Assembly (NCBI GenBank): GCA_050180235.1
Contig: JBFXEJ010000060.1
Coordinates: forward strand, 1 to 36,197
DNA: 36,197 nt
Direction of reading: 5' to 3'
From: JAABRU01 sp050180235
GTDB lineage: Bacteria > Desulfobacterota > Desulfobacteria > Desulfobacterales > Desulfococcaceae
Part shown: one piece after another, positions 8,907 through 17,556 of the stretch
Layout of the letters: each line of letters opens with the position of its first letter
Position numbering within the stretch: position 1 is the stretch's first letter
Position numbers and translations under genes: made by a program
The notes under the pieces: generated by a model
What the model was told of the DNA's origin: nothing
The model's input: the letters and a program-made list of their open reading frames with translations, nothing else
Databases searched by the model: none

Positions 8907-8928
8907 ATCCCGTATGTTATTGCGGGAT
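8907..8928 (+). promoter_or_regulatory. hairpin between dctQ and the response regulator
   Basis: ATCCCG and CGGGAT form a 6-bp stem with a 10-nt loop in the 69-bp gap. The ribosome site GGAGAG of the next gene lies just downstream. No T tract, so not a standard terminator. Confidence 0.35.
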
Positions 8929-8948
8929 ATTCAGATTGGAGAGAACCT

Positions 8949-10028
8949 ATGAAAAGCCAGGAACGTGACCCCGGCACGATTCACATTCTGGTGGTGGATG
9001 ATGAACAGGCCATCCGGGATGTTTTTTTTATGGCAATCGAACATTCCGGTTATCAGTGCCGGGTAGCAGCAAGCGGACTGGAAGCATTGGACATCCTTGA
9101 ACAGAATCCGATGGATGTGGTGATTACGGATATACAGATGCCCGGTCTCAGCGGTATTGATCTGGTAAAGCGGATCAGGGAAAAATTTGATTCCGATGTC
9201 ATTGTCATGACCGGTTTTGTGGAAGATTTTACCTATGAAAAAATCATCGAACTGGGGGCAAGGGATTTCATTCACAAACCTGTGCGGCTTAACGAACTTC
9301 TGGTCAGACTCAAAAGGGTTCTCAATGAAAGGGAACTGCTTGCCGAACGCAATCAGGCTTTTGAGGAACTCAAAGAGGCATATCTGGATACTGTGAACAG
9401 GCTGGTTCTGGCCGCAGAATACAAGGATGAGGACACAGGCGATCATATCCTGCGCATGAGCCGCTACTGCGCGCTGCTGGCAAAGAAACTGGCACTGCCG
9501 GCAGATGATGTGCAGATGATGCTGTATGCCTCTCCCATGCACGACATCGGAAAAATCGGGATTCCGGACAGCATTCTGCTCAAAAACGGAAAACTTACAG
9601 ATGAAGAATTTCAAATTATAAAAAAGCATACGCTGATAGGTGGAAAAATTCTGGCGAACTCCAAATCCAAAATTCTGGAATCCGCGCAAATCATTGCTGT
9701 CACCCATCATGAAAAATGGAACGGCACAGGATATCCGGCAGGTATATGCAGGGAAGATATTCCCCTTTTCGGCAGAATTGTCGCTCTTGCGGATACCTTT
9801 GACGCTCTCACATCCAGACGTCCCTACAAAGCCCCTTATCCACTTGAAATTGCATGTGATATTATCAGGAAAGAAAGAGAAAAACATTTTGATCCGGAGG
9901 TGACGGATACGTTTCTCAGACATGTTGACGACCTTTGGAAAATAAGAAGTCAGGTGGGTGAGATAGAAGAAATATCAGTTCAGGATTTTTCCTGGAGCGA
10001 AAGAGATATGGAAGGAATCACCACCTGA
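8949..10028 (+). CDS. Response regulator with HD-GYP phosphodiesterase domain
   Basis: A 359-residue two-domain protein. The receiver domain (residues 10-125) has the acidic pair D17-D18, phosphoacceptor D61 (VITDIQMPG), T88 and K110. A helical linker leads to an HD-GYP domain (about 145-340) with H166, H198-D199 (MHDIGKIGIPD), HH253-254 and GTGYP at 259-263. HD-GYP enzymes hydrolyse cyclic di-GMP, sometimes other cyclic dinucleotides, and the metal-binding residues look intact. The ATG has GGAGAG 6 nt upstream. It sits between dctQ and dctM and ends 2 bp before dctM, so it is made with the transporter. No sensor kinase gene is nearby. Confidence 0.93.
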   Translation: MKSQERDPGTIHILVVDDEQAIRDVFFMAIEHSGYQCRVAASGLEALDILEQNPMDVVITDIQMPGLSGIDLVKRIREKFDSDVIVMTGFVEDFTYEKIIELGARDFIHKPVRLNELLVRLKRVLNERELLAERNQAFEELKEAYLDTVNRLVLAAEYKDEDTGDHILRMSRYCALLAKKLALPADDVQMMLYASPMHDIGKIGIPDSILLKNGKLTDEEFQIIKKHTLIGGKILANSKSKILESAQIIAVTHHEKWNGTGYPAGICREDIPLFGRIVALADTFDALTSRRPYKAPYPLEIACDIIRKEREKHFDPEVTDTFLRHVDDLWKIRSQVGEIEEISVQDFSWSERDMEGITT

Positions 10029-10030
10029 AC

Positions 10031-11314
10031 ATGATATGGATTTATATGTCTGTGCTACTGGTGCTGGCCTTTCTCGGAATGCCGCTGTTTGCCGTCATTC
10101 TGGGGATTTCCATAGCGGGTTTTCATTTCCTCGGTGTGGATCTATCGGTGATTGCCATAGAAATCTACCGGATATCCTCCACACCCGTGCTGGTGGCCCT
10201 GCCCCTTTTCACCTTTGCCGGTTATCTGCTGGGAGAAAGCAATACTTCACAGCGTCTTGTGCGCCTTACCCGTGCATTTCTGGGATGGATGCCCGGCGGA
10301 CTTGCTGTGGTGGCTTTTGTCACCTGCGCTTTTTTCACAGCCTTTACAGGCGCATCCGGCGTGACCATTGTGGCCCTCGGCGCACTTCTGCTTCCCGCCC
10401 TTGTGCAGGCCGGATATGATGAACGTTTCAGCATGGGACTGGTCACATCATCCGGCAGCCTGGGTCTGCTGCTCCCGCCCTCTCTGCCCCTGATCCTTTA
10501 CGGAATTGTGGCACAGCAGATGGATGTGGGTGAGGATGTCGCGATCAGCGACCTTTTCCTGGCCGGTCTGCTGCCTGCTCTGCTAATGCTGATTCTTCTT
10601 TCCGCGTGGAGCCTGTGGACACACCGTAAACATCCGGTTCCCCTGAACCATTTTTCCGGAAAAGAGGCCTGGTCCGCATTCCGGGAATCCATATGGGAAA
10701 TTCCCCTTCCTTTTTTTGTACTGGGCGGAATATACAGCGGATTTTTTGCTGTTTCCGAAGCTGCGGCTGCCACTGCCCTGTATGTTCTGGTGACAGAAGT
10801 GCTTATTTACAGAGAAATCCGGATTTCCCAACTGCCGGGCATCATGCGTGAATCCATGATTATGGTAGGCGGAATCCTGCTGATTCTGGGCGTATCTCTG
10901 GCTTCCACCAACCTGCTTATTGATGCGGAAATTCCCATGCGTCTGTTTGAGATCATCCAGACCCATGTGAAGGATAAAATTGTCTTTCTGATCCTGCTCA
11001 ATATCCTTCTGCTGATTCTGGGAGCGATACTGGACATATTTTCCGCGCTGGTCATCATGGTTCCCCTGATACTGCCTGTGGCAGTGAGTTACGGCATTCA
11101 TCCGGTGCATCTGGGCATCATCTTTCTGGCAAACATGCAGATCGGGTATTTCACACCTCCGGTGGGCATGAATCTTTTCATTGCCAGTTACCGGTTCAGC
11201 AAACCGGTGACAGAACTCTGTCAGGCTGCTTTACCATTTATGCTGGTTCTTCTGGCAGCACTGCTGATCATAACCTACTGTCCTGCGCTCAGCATGGTAT
11301 TTGTGAAGATATAA
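10031..11314 (+). CDS. TRAP transporter large membrane subunit DctM
   Basis: A 427-residue, 12-helix-type inner membrane protein that carries the substrate across the membrane together with DctQ. DctM family signatures are visible: FTAFTGASGVTIVALGALLLPAL, TSSGSLGLLLPPSLPLILYG, and near the end GIIFLANMQIGYFTPPVGMNLFIA. The length matches the family norm of about 425. The start lies 2 bp after the stop of the HD-GYP regulator, with no separate ribosome site, so translation is likely coupled. Last gene of the operon. Confidence 0.94.
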   Translation: MIWIYMSVLLVLAFLGMPLFAVILGISIAGFHFLGVDLSVIAIEIYRISSTPVLVALPLFTFAGYLLGESNTSQRLVRLTRAFLGWMPGGLAVVAFVTCAFFTAFTGASGVTIVALGALLLPALVQAGYDERFSMGLVTSSGSLGLLLPPSLPLILYGIVAQQMDVGEDVAISDLFLAGLLPALLMLILLSAWSLWTHRKHPVPLNHFSGKEAWSAFRESIWEIPLPFFVLGGIYSGFFAVSEAAAATALYVLVTEVLIYREIRISQLPGIMRESMIMVGGILLILGVSLASTNLLIDAEIPMRLFEIIQTHVKDKIVFLILLNILLLILGAILDIFSALVIMVPLILPVAVSYGIHPVHLGIIFLANMQIGYFTPPVGMNLFIASYRFSKPVTELCQAALPFMLVLLAALLIITYCPALSMVFVKI

Positions 11315-11330
11315 GTAAGGTTCCATAAAT

Positions 11331-11435
11331 TTTATGGCATAAAATTTCCAGAAAAACCGCATTTTTTGGAAAAATCCGGTTTTTTGAATACACGAAAATT
11401 TTTGATTGTCTACTTAAGTCTTAAATTTTAAAAAA
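11331..11435 (+). repeat. interspersed palindromic repeat, copy 1
   Basis: Begins with the near-palindrome CCATAAATTTTATGG, then an A5CCG...T6 / A5TCCGGT6 hairpin at about 11352-11385, then AATACACG, AAATTTT and TACTTAAG. About 100 bp align in the same order with 22032-22116. The hairpin plus T run right after dctM could also end transcription. Confidence 0.6.
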
Positions 11436-11446
11436 TAATGATGTGA

Positions 11447-12427
11447 ATGATGAAACTGGCTGTTGTCATACCCTGTTATAACGTCAAAGCCCCTATTCTG
11501 TCTGTCATTAACAGAATAGGGGAAGAAGTGTCCCTGATTTATGTTGTGGATGACAAATGCCCGGAACAGACCGGAAAATTTGTGGAAAGCAATTGCAGTG
11601 ATCCCCGTGTGCGGATCATCCGCCATTCTGTGAACAAAGGGGTGGGCGGTGCAGTGATTACCGGTTATCTCCATGCACTGGCAGATGGTGCGGATATAGC
11701 CATAAAAATAGATGGGGACGGACAGATGGACCCCGCTCTCATTCCCCGCTTTGTGCATCCCATTATGGAAGGTTACGCAGATTATACAAAGGGCAACCGT
11801 TTTTTTTCACCTGAATCTCTCAGTACCATGCCCAAAATTCGGCTGGCCGGAAATGCGGTTCTTTCCTTTCTGACCAAACTGACAAGCGGATATTGGAACA
11901 TCATGGATCCCACAAACGGTTACACGGCCATACATACAGCAGTGCTGGAAATGATGCCTTTGCGGAAAATTGAACACCGGTATTTTTTTGAAACTGATAT
12001 GCTGTTCCGGCTCAATACCATAAGGGCAGTGGTTTGTGACATTCCCATGAATTCACATTACGGGGATGAGACAAGTCATCTGAATATTGTTCGGGTAATC
12101 CGGGAATTTCCCAAAAAACATCTGATCCGCATAGTCAAACGCATTTACTACAATTACTATCTGAGGAATTTCAACATATGTTCCGTTGAAATTCTATCGA
12201 GCATTGTGTTCATTATTTTCGGAACCGTTTTCGGACTGTTTCACTGGTACCGGAGTTTTGCGGAAGGCGTACCTGCAACCACAGGAACTGTCATGCTGGC
12301 CGCTCTTCCGGTTATTCTGGGATTTCAGATGGCCCTGTCAGCCATTCATTTTGATGTGAGCAATATCCCCCAGTTTCCGATTCACAAACTTTTCAGATTC
12401 AGTAATATGACAAACCAAAAATCATAA
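11447..12427 (+). CDS. GT2 glycosyltransferase, polyprenyl-phosphate sugar synthase type
   Basis: This 326-residue protein has a GT-A domain at residues 1-235: VVIPCYN near the N-terminus, VVDD at 33-36 and the metal-binding DGDG at 89-92. Two C-terminal membrane helices follow (about 245-265 and 285-310). The layout fits the DPM1/GtrB group, which moves a sugar from a nucleotide donor to polyprenyl phosphate on the cytoplasmic face. The NGYTAIH segment is typical. The start may be either of two adjacent ATGs (11447 or 11450). It opens a glycan cluster. Donor sugar unknown. Confidence 0.85.
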   Translation: MMKLAVVIPCYNVKAPILSVINRIGEEVSLIYVVDDKCPEQTGKFVESNCSDPRVRIIRHSVNKGVGGAVITGYLHALADGADIAIKIDGDGQMDPALIPRFVHPIMEGYADYTKGNRFFSPESLSTMPKIRLAGNAVLSFLTKLTSGYWNIMDPTNGYTAIHTAVLEMMPLRKIEHRYFFETDMLFRLNTIRAVVCDIPMNSHYGDETSHLNIVRVIREFPKKHLIRIVKRIYYNYYLRNFNICSVEILSSIVFIIFGTVFGLFHWYRSFAEGVPATTGTVMLAALPVILGFQMALSAIHFDVSNIPQFPIHKLFRFSNMTNQKS

Positions 12428-12461
12428 AAAAAGCAGGTGAACAGGCAATTTGGAGCATATA

Positions 12462-13223
12462 ATGAAAATTTCTTTGATTACTGTCTGCCGCAATTCAGCA
12501 CATACCATTGAGGATTGCATAAAATCAGTGGAAAAACAGAATTATCCTGATTTGGAATACATCATAATAGACGGTGGTTCAACAGACGGCACTGTTGACA
12601 GAATAAAAAAATATCAGCATATGATAAATTACTGGATTTCGGAAAAAGACAGTGGCATATTCCATGCCATGAACAAAGGTCTGCAAAAAGCAGAGGGCGA
12701 TATTGTTGGTTTTATAAATGCCGATGATTTTTTTGCATCTGATAACATATTGTCAAAAATTTCAGCGGCATTGGAAAATACAGATTATGACGGAGTTTAT
12801 TCTGATTTGATATATGTGGATCAGCAGAATACAGACAGGTCGGTGAGATACTGGAAATCCGGTGAATTCAGCAAAAAAAAGATGAGATTCGGATGGTTTC
12901 CGCCCCATCCAACATTGTATTTCAGAAAATCCGTGTATGACAGGCTTGGTTTTTTTGATGACCGTATGAAAGTCTCGGCTGATTATGATCTGATGGTCAG
13001 ATTTCTTTATTGCGGTAATCTGCATCTGAAATACATACCATGCGTTTCTGTAAAAATGCGCATGGGAGGCGTGAGTAACAGAAATTTCAGAAGTATTGTC
13101 AACAGTCTGAAAGAATTTGAAGGTGTATGGGAAAAAAACGGATTGCAGAAACCAGCTTTTCTGACAGTCAACACTCTGCTGTTCAGATTTTTTCAGTTGC
13201 TCAGGAGTCAGTGCCATAAATGA
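12462..13223 (+). CDS. GT2 family glycosyltransferase
   Basis: A 253-residue single-domain GT-A enzyme without membrane helices. The nucleotide-binding start SLITVCRNS, the strand YIIIDGGSTDGT and the metal-binding NADD segment (FINADDFF) are visible, with FGWFPPHPTLYFRKSVY and DYDLMVRFL in the acceptor half. It resembles WcaA/WcaE-like transferases of polysaccharide gene clusters. The ATG at 12462 is chosen because GGAG lies 6 nt upstream. The next gene starts inside its stop codon. Acceptor and donor unknown. Confidence 0.87.
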   Translation: MKISLITVCRNSAHTIEDCIKSVEKQNYPDLEYIIIDGGSTDGTVDRIKKYQHMINYWISEKDSGIFHAMNKGLQKAEGDIVGFINADDFFASDNILSKISAALENTDYDGVYSDLIYVDQQNTDRSVRYWKSGEFSKKKMRFGWFPPHPTLYFRKSVYDRLGFFDDRMKVSADYDLMVRFLYCGNLHLKYIPCVSVKMRMGGVSNRNFRSIVNSLKEFEGVWEKNGLQKPAFLTVNTLLFRFFQLLRSQCHK

Positions 13224-14032
13224 TGAAGCTGAAATCAATGGACAGAAATGATTTGCAGTATTTCAGAAACTGGTTTTATTTTTACCGAATGTCTTTTGCT
13301 TCGGATGATCCGGAATGCAAAATAAACATTGATTTGAAATATCAGCATACGCAAATGGTTTGCCGGGAGGCTGCTGCTATCGGAAAAGAGATGGGCCTGA
13401 ATGAATTCGATCTTTGCATAGCCGAGACAACCGCCCTGTTTCATGACGTGGGCAGATTTGAGCAGTATAAACAGTACAGAACTTTTTCCGACAGAAAATC
13501 TGTCAATCATGCTGCCTTTGGTATTGAAATTCTTCGGGAGAACAGGGTGCTGGCCGGACTGGAAGAATCATTGCAGGAGTTTATTATGAAAGTCATCTCC
13601 TATCATAATCAGGCAAAGCTTCCGGATAATGAAAATCAGAGATGTCTGTTTTTTTCCCGTCTGCTGCGGGATGCGGACAAGCTGGATATCTGGAGGGTGG
13701 TGACTGACTATTACAGGCAAAAGGCAGCCGGAGAAAGCAATGAAACCATAGAGCTGGATCTTCCGGATACGCCCGGCATCTCACAGGTGATTTATGAAAA
13801 TCTGATTCATGGGGAAACCATACTTTTTGACAGCATGAAAAATCTCAATGATTTTAAACTGATGCAGGTGGGATGGGTGTATGATGTCAATTTTTTGCCC
13901 ACTTTAAAGCGTTTAAAAGAAAGAGATTATCTTAATAAGCTGCGGGCCGCTCTTCCGGAAACCGAAGATGTCCGGCAGATTTTTAAGGCTGTATTTTTTT
14001 ATATGGACAATAAACTGAAAACCGGATTATAG
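13220..14032 (+). CDS. HD-domain metal-dependent phosphohydrolase
   Basis: A 270-residue protein with a classical HD domain: H43 (YQHTQMV), H75-D76 (LFHDVGRFEQYKQY) and a later Asp in LLRDADKLDIWRVV. These are metal ligands of the HD superfamily, which includes nucleotidases and cyclic-nucleotide or (p)ppGpp hydrolases. It has no GYP motif and no sensor domain. The start overlaps the stop of the upstream GT2 gene (ATGA), so the two are co-translated, which hints at a linked role. The substrate is unknown; no signal peptide or membrane helix is seen. Confidence 0.82.
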   Translation: MMKLKSMDRNDLQYFRNWFYFYRMSFASDDPECKINIDLKYQHTQMVCREAAAIGKEMGLNEFDLCIAETTALFHDVGRFEQYKQYRTFSDRKSVNHAAFGIEILRENRVLAGLEESLQEFIMKVISYHNQAKLPDNENQRCLFFSRLLRDADKLDIWRVVTDYYRQKAAGESNETIELDLPDTPGISQVIYENLIHGETILFDSMKNLNDFKLMQVGWVYDVNFLPTLKRLKERDYLNKLRAALPETEDVRQIFKAVFFYMDNKLKTGL

Positions 14033-14074
14033 TTCTTTTACCAACTTTTGTCCTCTGCAAAACCCGATGGAGGA

Positions 14075-14106
14075 GTGCAAAAATTAAGCGGAGCGGTTTT
14101 TTGCAC
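14075..14106 (+). repeat. hairpin with AAGCGGAGCG loop
   Basis: GTGCAAAAA (14075-14083) pairs with TTTTTGCAC (14098-14106) around a loop containing AAGCGGAGCG. The same loop occurs in hairpins at 28900-28927 and, within a larger loop, at 29615-29660. An outer imperfect pair TCCTCTG (about 14050) / CAGAGGA extends the structure. Confidence 0.55.
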
Positions 14107-14205
14107 AGAGGATAAAAATTGAGGAAAATACTATAGTTACAACTTAAAATCAAGGGTGGATCGTTAATTTATTCCCCATCTGACCTGACCCTTTGGAGAT
14201 GAATA

Positions 14206-14556
14206 TTGGGCATATTTATTTTTGTTTTATACATATTTTTTTCCTGTACAGGCATGCTGCTGATTAAAATCGGTTCTGAAAATTTTCATATCAGCATGTC
14301 GGATTTAAAAATAACAGCCGGGTTTGATATATTTTTCTGTATTGGAGCTCTTTTTTATATCATCAGCTTTATGCTCTGGGTACTGCTGTTCCAAAGACTC
14401 AATCTCAGCTATATTGCGCCGCTGGCTACAGGTGTGTCCAACATCGTAATCCTTGCCCTTGCCGTATTTTTTCTCAGGGAAAAACTGAATATGTATCAGT
14501 ATATCGGCATCGGCACGATCATTCTGGGTGTGTTTCTGCTGAATATGAAAAACTGA
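14206..14556 (+). CDS. small SMR/EamA-like membrane protein, possible lipid-sugar flippase
   Basis: A 116-residue protein that is almost entirely hydrophobic, with about four membrane helices, like one half of a drug/metabolite transporter. The stretch LSYIAPLATGVSNIVILALAVFFLREKLNMYQYIGIGTIILGVFLL is typical of the SMR/EamA group, including ArnE/ArnF-type undecaprenyl-linked sugar flippases. The TTG start at 14206 has GGAG 7 nt upstream. It lies between a GtrB-like transferase and a large membrane protein, which suits a flippase role, but this is inferred from context only. Confidence 0.72.
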   Translation: MGIFIFVLYIFFSCTGMLLIKIGSENFHISMSDLKITAGFDIFFCIGALFYIISFMLWVLLFQRLNLSYIAPLATGVSNIVILALAVFFLREKLNMYQYIGIGTIILGVFLLNMKN

Positions 14557-14577
14557 ATTAATCTAAAGTGTTTCATG

Positions 14578-17181
14578 TTATTTTACCTCATAGATATTCA
14601 ATCTGTCCTGTTTGTCCTCATACAATTTGATGAACATCACCTCATCTGTTGAATAATTTTCAAGGCTCTCAGATGATACTATATATTTGATGTCAGTTTT
14701 GTTTTTTATCTGATTCTGGCTCATCGTAATGCTGTAAACATCAGGATTTTCAAGTTTAAATAAAATGTCTGATACATCTGCAATTTTAACAATAAGATGA
14801 GCATATCTGTTATAAATTTCAGAATATTTGTTTTCAGGATCTAGTTTATTCAATTTGTCGAAATCCGGATAATAGTTGACACCATTAAAAGATTTACACC
14901 CCAGAGCGATGAGGAGATTTCCGTGAAACATTGAATCAAGGGCTACCCAAGTTTTTCCGGGGTCATTATTGTTTATTTGAATGATATGATTTGAAATTTT
15001 TTTGTTGTATATTGAACTCAATCCCCTTGACAGAGGGTTTACCGTAAGTCCTGAAATAATAATATACAGTATCAGTGTATTGACAAATATTTTATTCAAT
15101 TTAAAAATGAGTGCCAAATACATTAACAAATAGAGCGACAGAGTGACTATAATTCCTTTTAATGTAAGATATTCTGTAATATCCCTGTTATTGAAAATAC
15201 CTGCAAATATCGCAACAGTAATAAATATAATCAGGAATAACTTAAACTTATCAGAAAGTTTGAAAAATTCTTTATCCAAAAGAATAGGAATTGCCCAGAC
15301 AGACAAATATAATCCCGTCAAATTTGTTATCACCTGAAGTCTGTTGACATGTACATGATACATAAGTGTTATTCGGGCGATGGCAGCAGGCATGGGAAAA
15401 ATCAGCCATATAAGTTGCAGAATATAAAAAATGAATAAAGAAATAATGAGAATACGGTTGTTTTTTTCTGCTTTTACCATTTTGAAAAATAAAACAAAAA
15501 CAAGCGGCATAAAATGGATAAATGTACTGATTTCACAGTTATTTGAAAAAGATACATCTTTATAAGGAAGGAGCCAGCTTAAAATATACAGTTGAAGATT
15601 GAAAATATCATATCCTCCTCCGGTAAGGAATCTCCTTCCGGGATAAACACTGTTCATTATTGTGTGAATATCATCTTTTGATATTGTATAAAAATGATAC
15701 AGGTTTAAAAATGTTATCAAAATTATAACACAAAATATCAAAGCATCCGGAATTTTGACTGTCAATTTTCCATTTTTCCAATGGTTATAAAGAATTGCCG
15801 CACAGAATACCAAAGTCAGATATCCCATCGGTACTACCCATGCCGGATACAGACAAAGTGCGAAACCGTTTGCACAAATGACAAAAAGAAAAGCAAATAT
15901 AATTTTTTTATAAACTGCATTTGGATTGAAATAATTGTCAATAAGAATAATCATACCCTGTGAAAAAATAAGCATATCCACCAAAGATGTACTGAACCAC
16001 CATTGAACTGCTGAAGAAAAGGTAATCAAAAATGCGCCTGCAATGGAATACAGCATTTTTCCTTTTGTGAGAAGCATGGACACTTCAAAGGATAATATCA
16101 GCAGAAGAAACAGCCGTGAACACCAGTACCATGACAGCCCTCTTTCAGATCCGAACAGAATAAAGCCCCAATTAAAGGGTTTGGCAATCAGTGTCCAGTC
16201 AAATGATGGCGCACCCGCAGAAATAATCGTATTCAGACCGGAAGAAAGAATATTATGGTTCCTGACAGGAAAGAATTTTTCATTGTTGCACTGTGCTATA
16301 TAAAGCGGTGTCTGAACCAGCCATTCATCAGATCTTATTCCTCTGATTTTACCAATAATTTTAGTTTTCTGTGAATAGTCAATTTTGTCTCTCAGAAGAT
16401 CATCCCACATTCCAATGGAAGAAAAATGAAGCTTGCACATCACAAAAACAGCAAATATAGCAAATATAATAAGAAATCTGTATCTGTATATGTTTTCTGT
16501 TGTAAAAGCTGATTTTACACCAAGTTCATCTGATTTCAAAAAAATGTATCCTGAAATCCTATTCTCTCCTATCAATATCAAACACAATAAATTAAAAAAT
16601 ATTGTCAATAAAAGAGGGGCTGTGTTCAAACTGTCTGTTAATACAAAGTGAATCCTGAAATTCAGAGATCCGTTTACTTTTTCCTTTCCAATAGACAGAT
16701 TGACATTTTTGTATTCTGTATTGTTTTTCCATATTGTAACAGCATTGTCAGTTGTTGCATCAGATTCTACGGTTATCAGATATTTTTTGTTTTTAGAATC
16801 AGGAATTTGCCTGAACTTGAACATTCTGTAATGATTATCCGCCATATTTTTTGCATATATCTTTTTTTCAAATATGACGCTGCCTTTTTCCATATCAATC
16901 AGTTTAACAAATACATTTGAATCATTTTTTCTTGCATATGTGGCAAATTCAACTTCAATACCGGTCATGTGATCAGACTCAGGGATGAATTCCTGTGCAA
17001 CTGTGACATCTTTAGTTATAAAGCCAACAGGCACACGTTCTCCAATATTATATTTATCAATATAATATGAGCTGTCAGTTATAAAATAACTGACAATTAT
17101 GTTAAAAAAAATCATCAGAAGAATATATTTCCATTTGTTTTTTAAGGCATATAGAATATCCACTTGTTTTCTTCCTCTCAT
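14578..17181 (-). CDS. large multipass membrane protein, GT-C/YfhO-like candidate
   Basis: An 867-residue protein with an N-terminal helix (about 16-33), a soluble beta-rich part to about residue 190, then roughly a dozen helices and a C-terminal soluble tail of about 130 residues. Conserved-looking loop residues include IRGIRSDEWLVQTPLY after an early helix, the sort of acidic loop found in GT-C glycosyltransferases. I do not recognise a specific family. The DNA is much more AT-rich than its neighbours, suggesting transfer. No ribosome site precedes ATG 17181; GTG at 17163 has GAGG 10 nt upstream and may be the true start. A TATAAT lies at 17198-17193. Confidence 0.75.
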   Translation of the reverse strand: MRGRKQVDILYALKNKWKYILLMIFFNIIVSYFITDSSYYIDKYNIGERVPVGFITKDVTVAQEFIPESDHMTGIEVEFATYARKNDSNVFVKLIDMEKGSVIFEKKIYAKNMADNHYRMFKFRQIPDSKNKKYLITVESDATTDNAVTIWKNNTEYKNVNLSIGKEKVNGSLNFRIHFVLTDSLNTAPLLLTIFFNLLCLILIGENRISGYIFLKSDELGVKSAFTTENIYRYRFLIIFAIFAVFVMCKLHFSSIGMWDDLLRDKIDYSQKTKIIGKIRGIRSDEWLVQTPLYIAQCNNEKFFPVRNHNILSSGLNTIISAGAPSFDWTLIAKPFNWGFILFGSERGLSWYWCSRLFLLLILSFEVSMLLTKGKMLYSIAGAFLITFSSAVQWWFSTSLVDMLIFSQGMIILIDNYFNPNAVYKKIIFAFLFVICANGFALCLYPAWVVPMGYLTLVFCAAILYNHWKNGKLTVKIPDALIFCVIILITFLNLYHFYTISKDDIHTIMNSVYPGRRFLTGGGYDIFNLQLYILSWLLPYKDVSFSNNCEISTFIHFMPLVFVLFFKMVKAEKNNRILIISLFIFYILQLIWLIFPMPAAIARITLMYHVHVNRLQVITNLTGLYLSVWAIPILLDKEFFKLSDKFKLFLIIFITVAIFAGIFNNRDITEYLTLKGIIVTLSLYLLMYLALIFKLNKIFVNTLILYIIISGLTVNPLSRGLSSIYNKKISNHIIQINNNDPGKTWVALDSMFHGNLLIALGCKSFNGVNYYPDFDKLNKLDPENKYSEIYNRYAHLIVKIADVSDILFKLENPDVYSITMSQNQIKNKTDIKYIVSSESLENYSTDEVMFIKLYEDKQDRLNIYEVK

Positions 17182-17258
17182 AATTAATTAGGATTATAAT
17201 TCTTTGGTAGTGGCCTAATATGAAGTGACAGCCAAATTATATGAAATAATAAACCATT

Positions 17259-17523
17259 AACCTATCCGAATATTATTTTGAATACATATTACAATTAATT
17301 TTATTTAATTTCAGAATGTTAAATTTATATAAATAAAAATGGAAAAACTGCCTGCTTTATTTCTTCAGAAAAGAGGCAGACTGTCTGTTTCATGCAGAAA
17401 CAGGCTTTCATAAATGAATGAGTCTGAAACAGACACGATTTTTTTAATTGGAAATATTTCAAAAATCATCTCAATTTATTGAATTTAATTATAAAATGAT
17501 TCAGCATATTATTCGGATAGGTT
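17259..17523. repeat. MITE-like element with 14-bp terminal inverted repeats
   Basis: The 375-bp gap between two minus-strand genes holds AACCTATCCGAATA at 17259-17272 and its exact complement at 17510-17523. Between them lie nested pairs, notably GTCTGTTTCA (17383-17392) with TGAAACAGAC (17425-17434), and CTGTTTC with GAAACAG. The AT-rich, non-coding, 265-bp body fits a miniature inverted-repeat element. No clear target-site duplication was seen. Confidence 0.6.
17343..17379 (-). terminator. rho-independent terminator after the glycosyltransferase fusion gene
   Basis: On the minus strand CTGCCTCTTT pairs with AAAGCAGGCAG (10 bp, one bulged base) around an 11-nt loop, followed directly by TTTTT (17347-17343). 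It lies within the MITE-like element, about 180 nt past the stop of the 1391-residue gene. Confidence 0.5.
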
Positions 17524-17556
17524 CATAAAAATATTGTGTGATACCATAACACCAGT

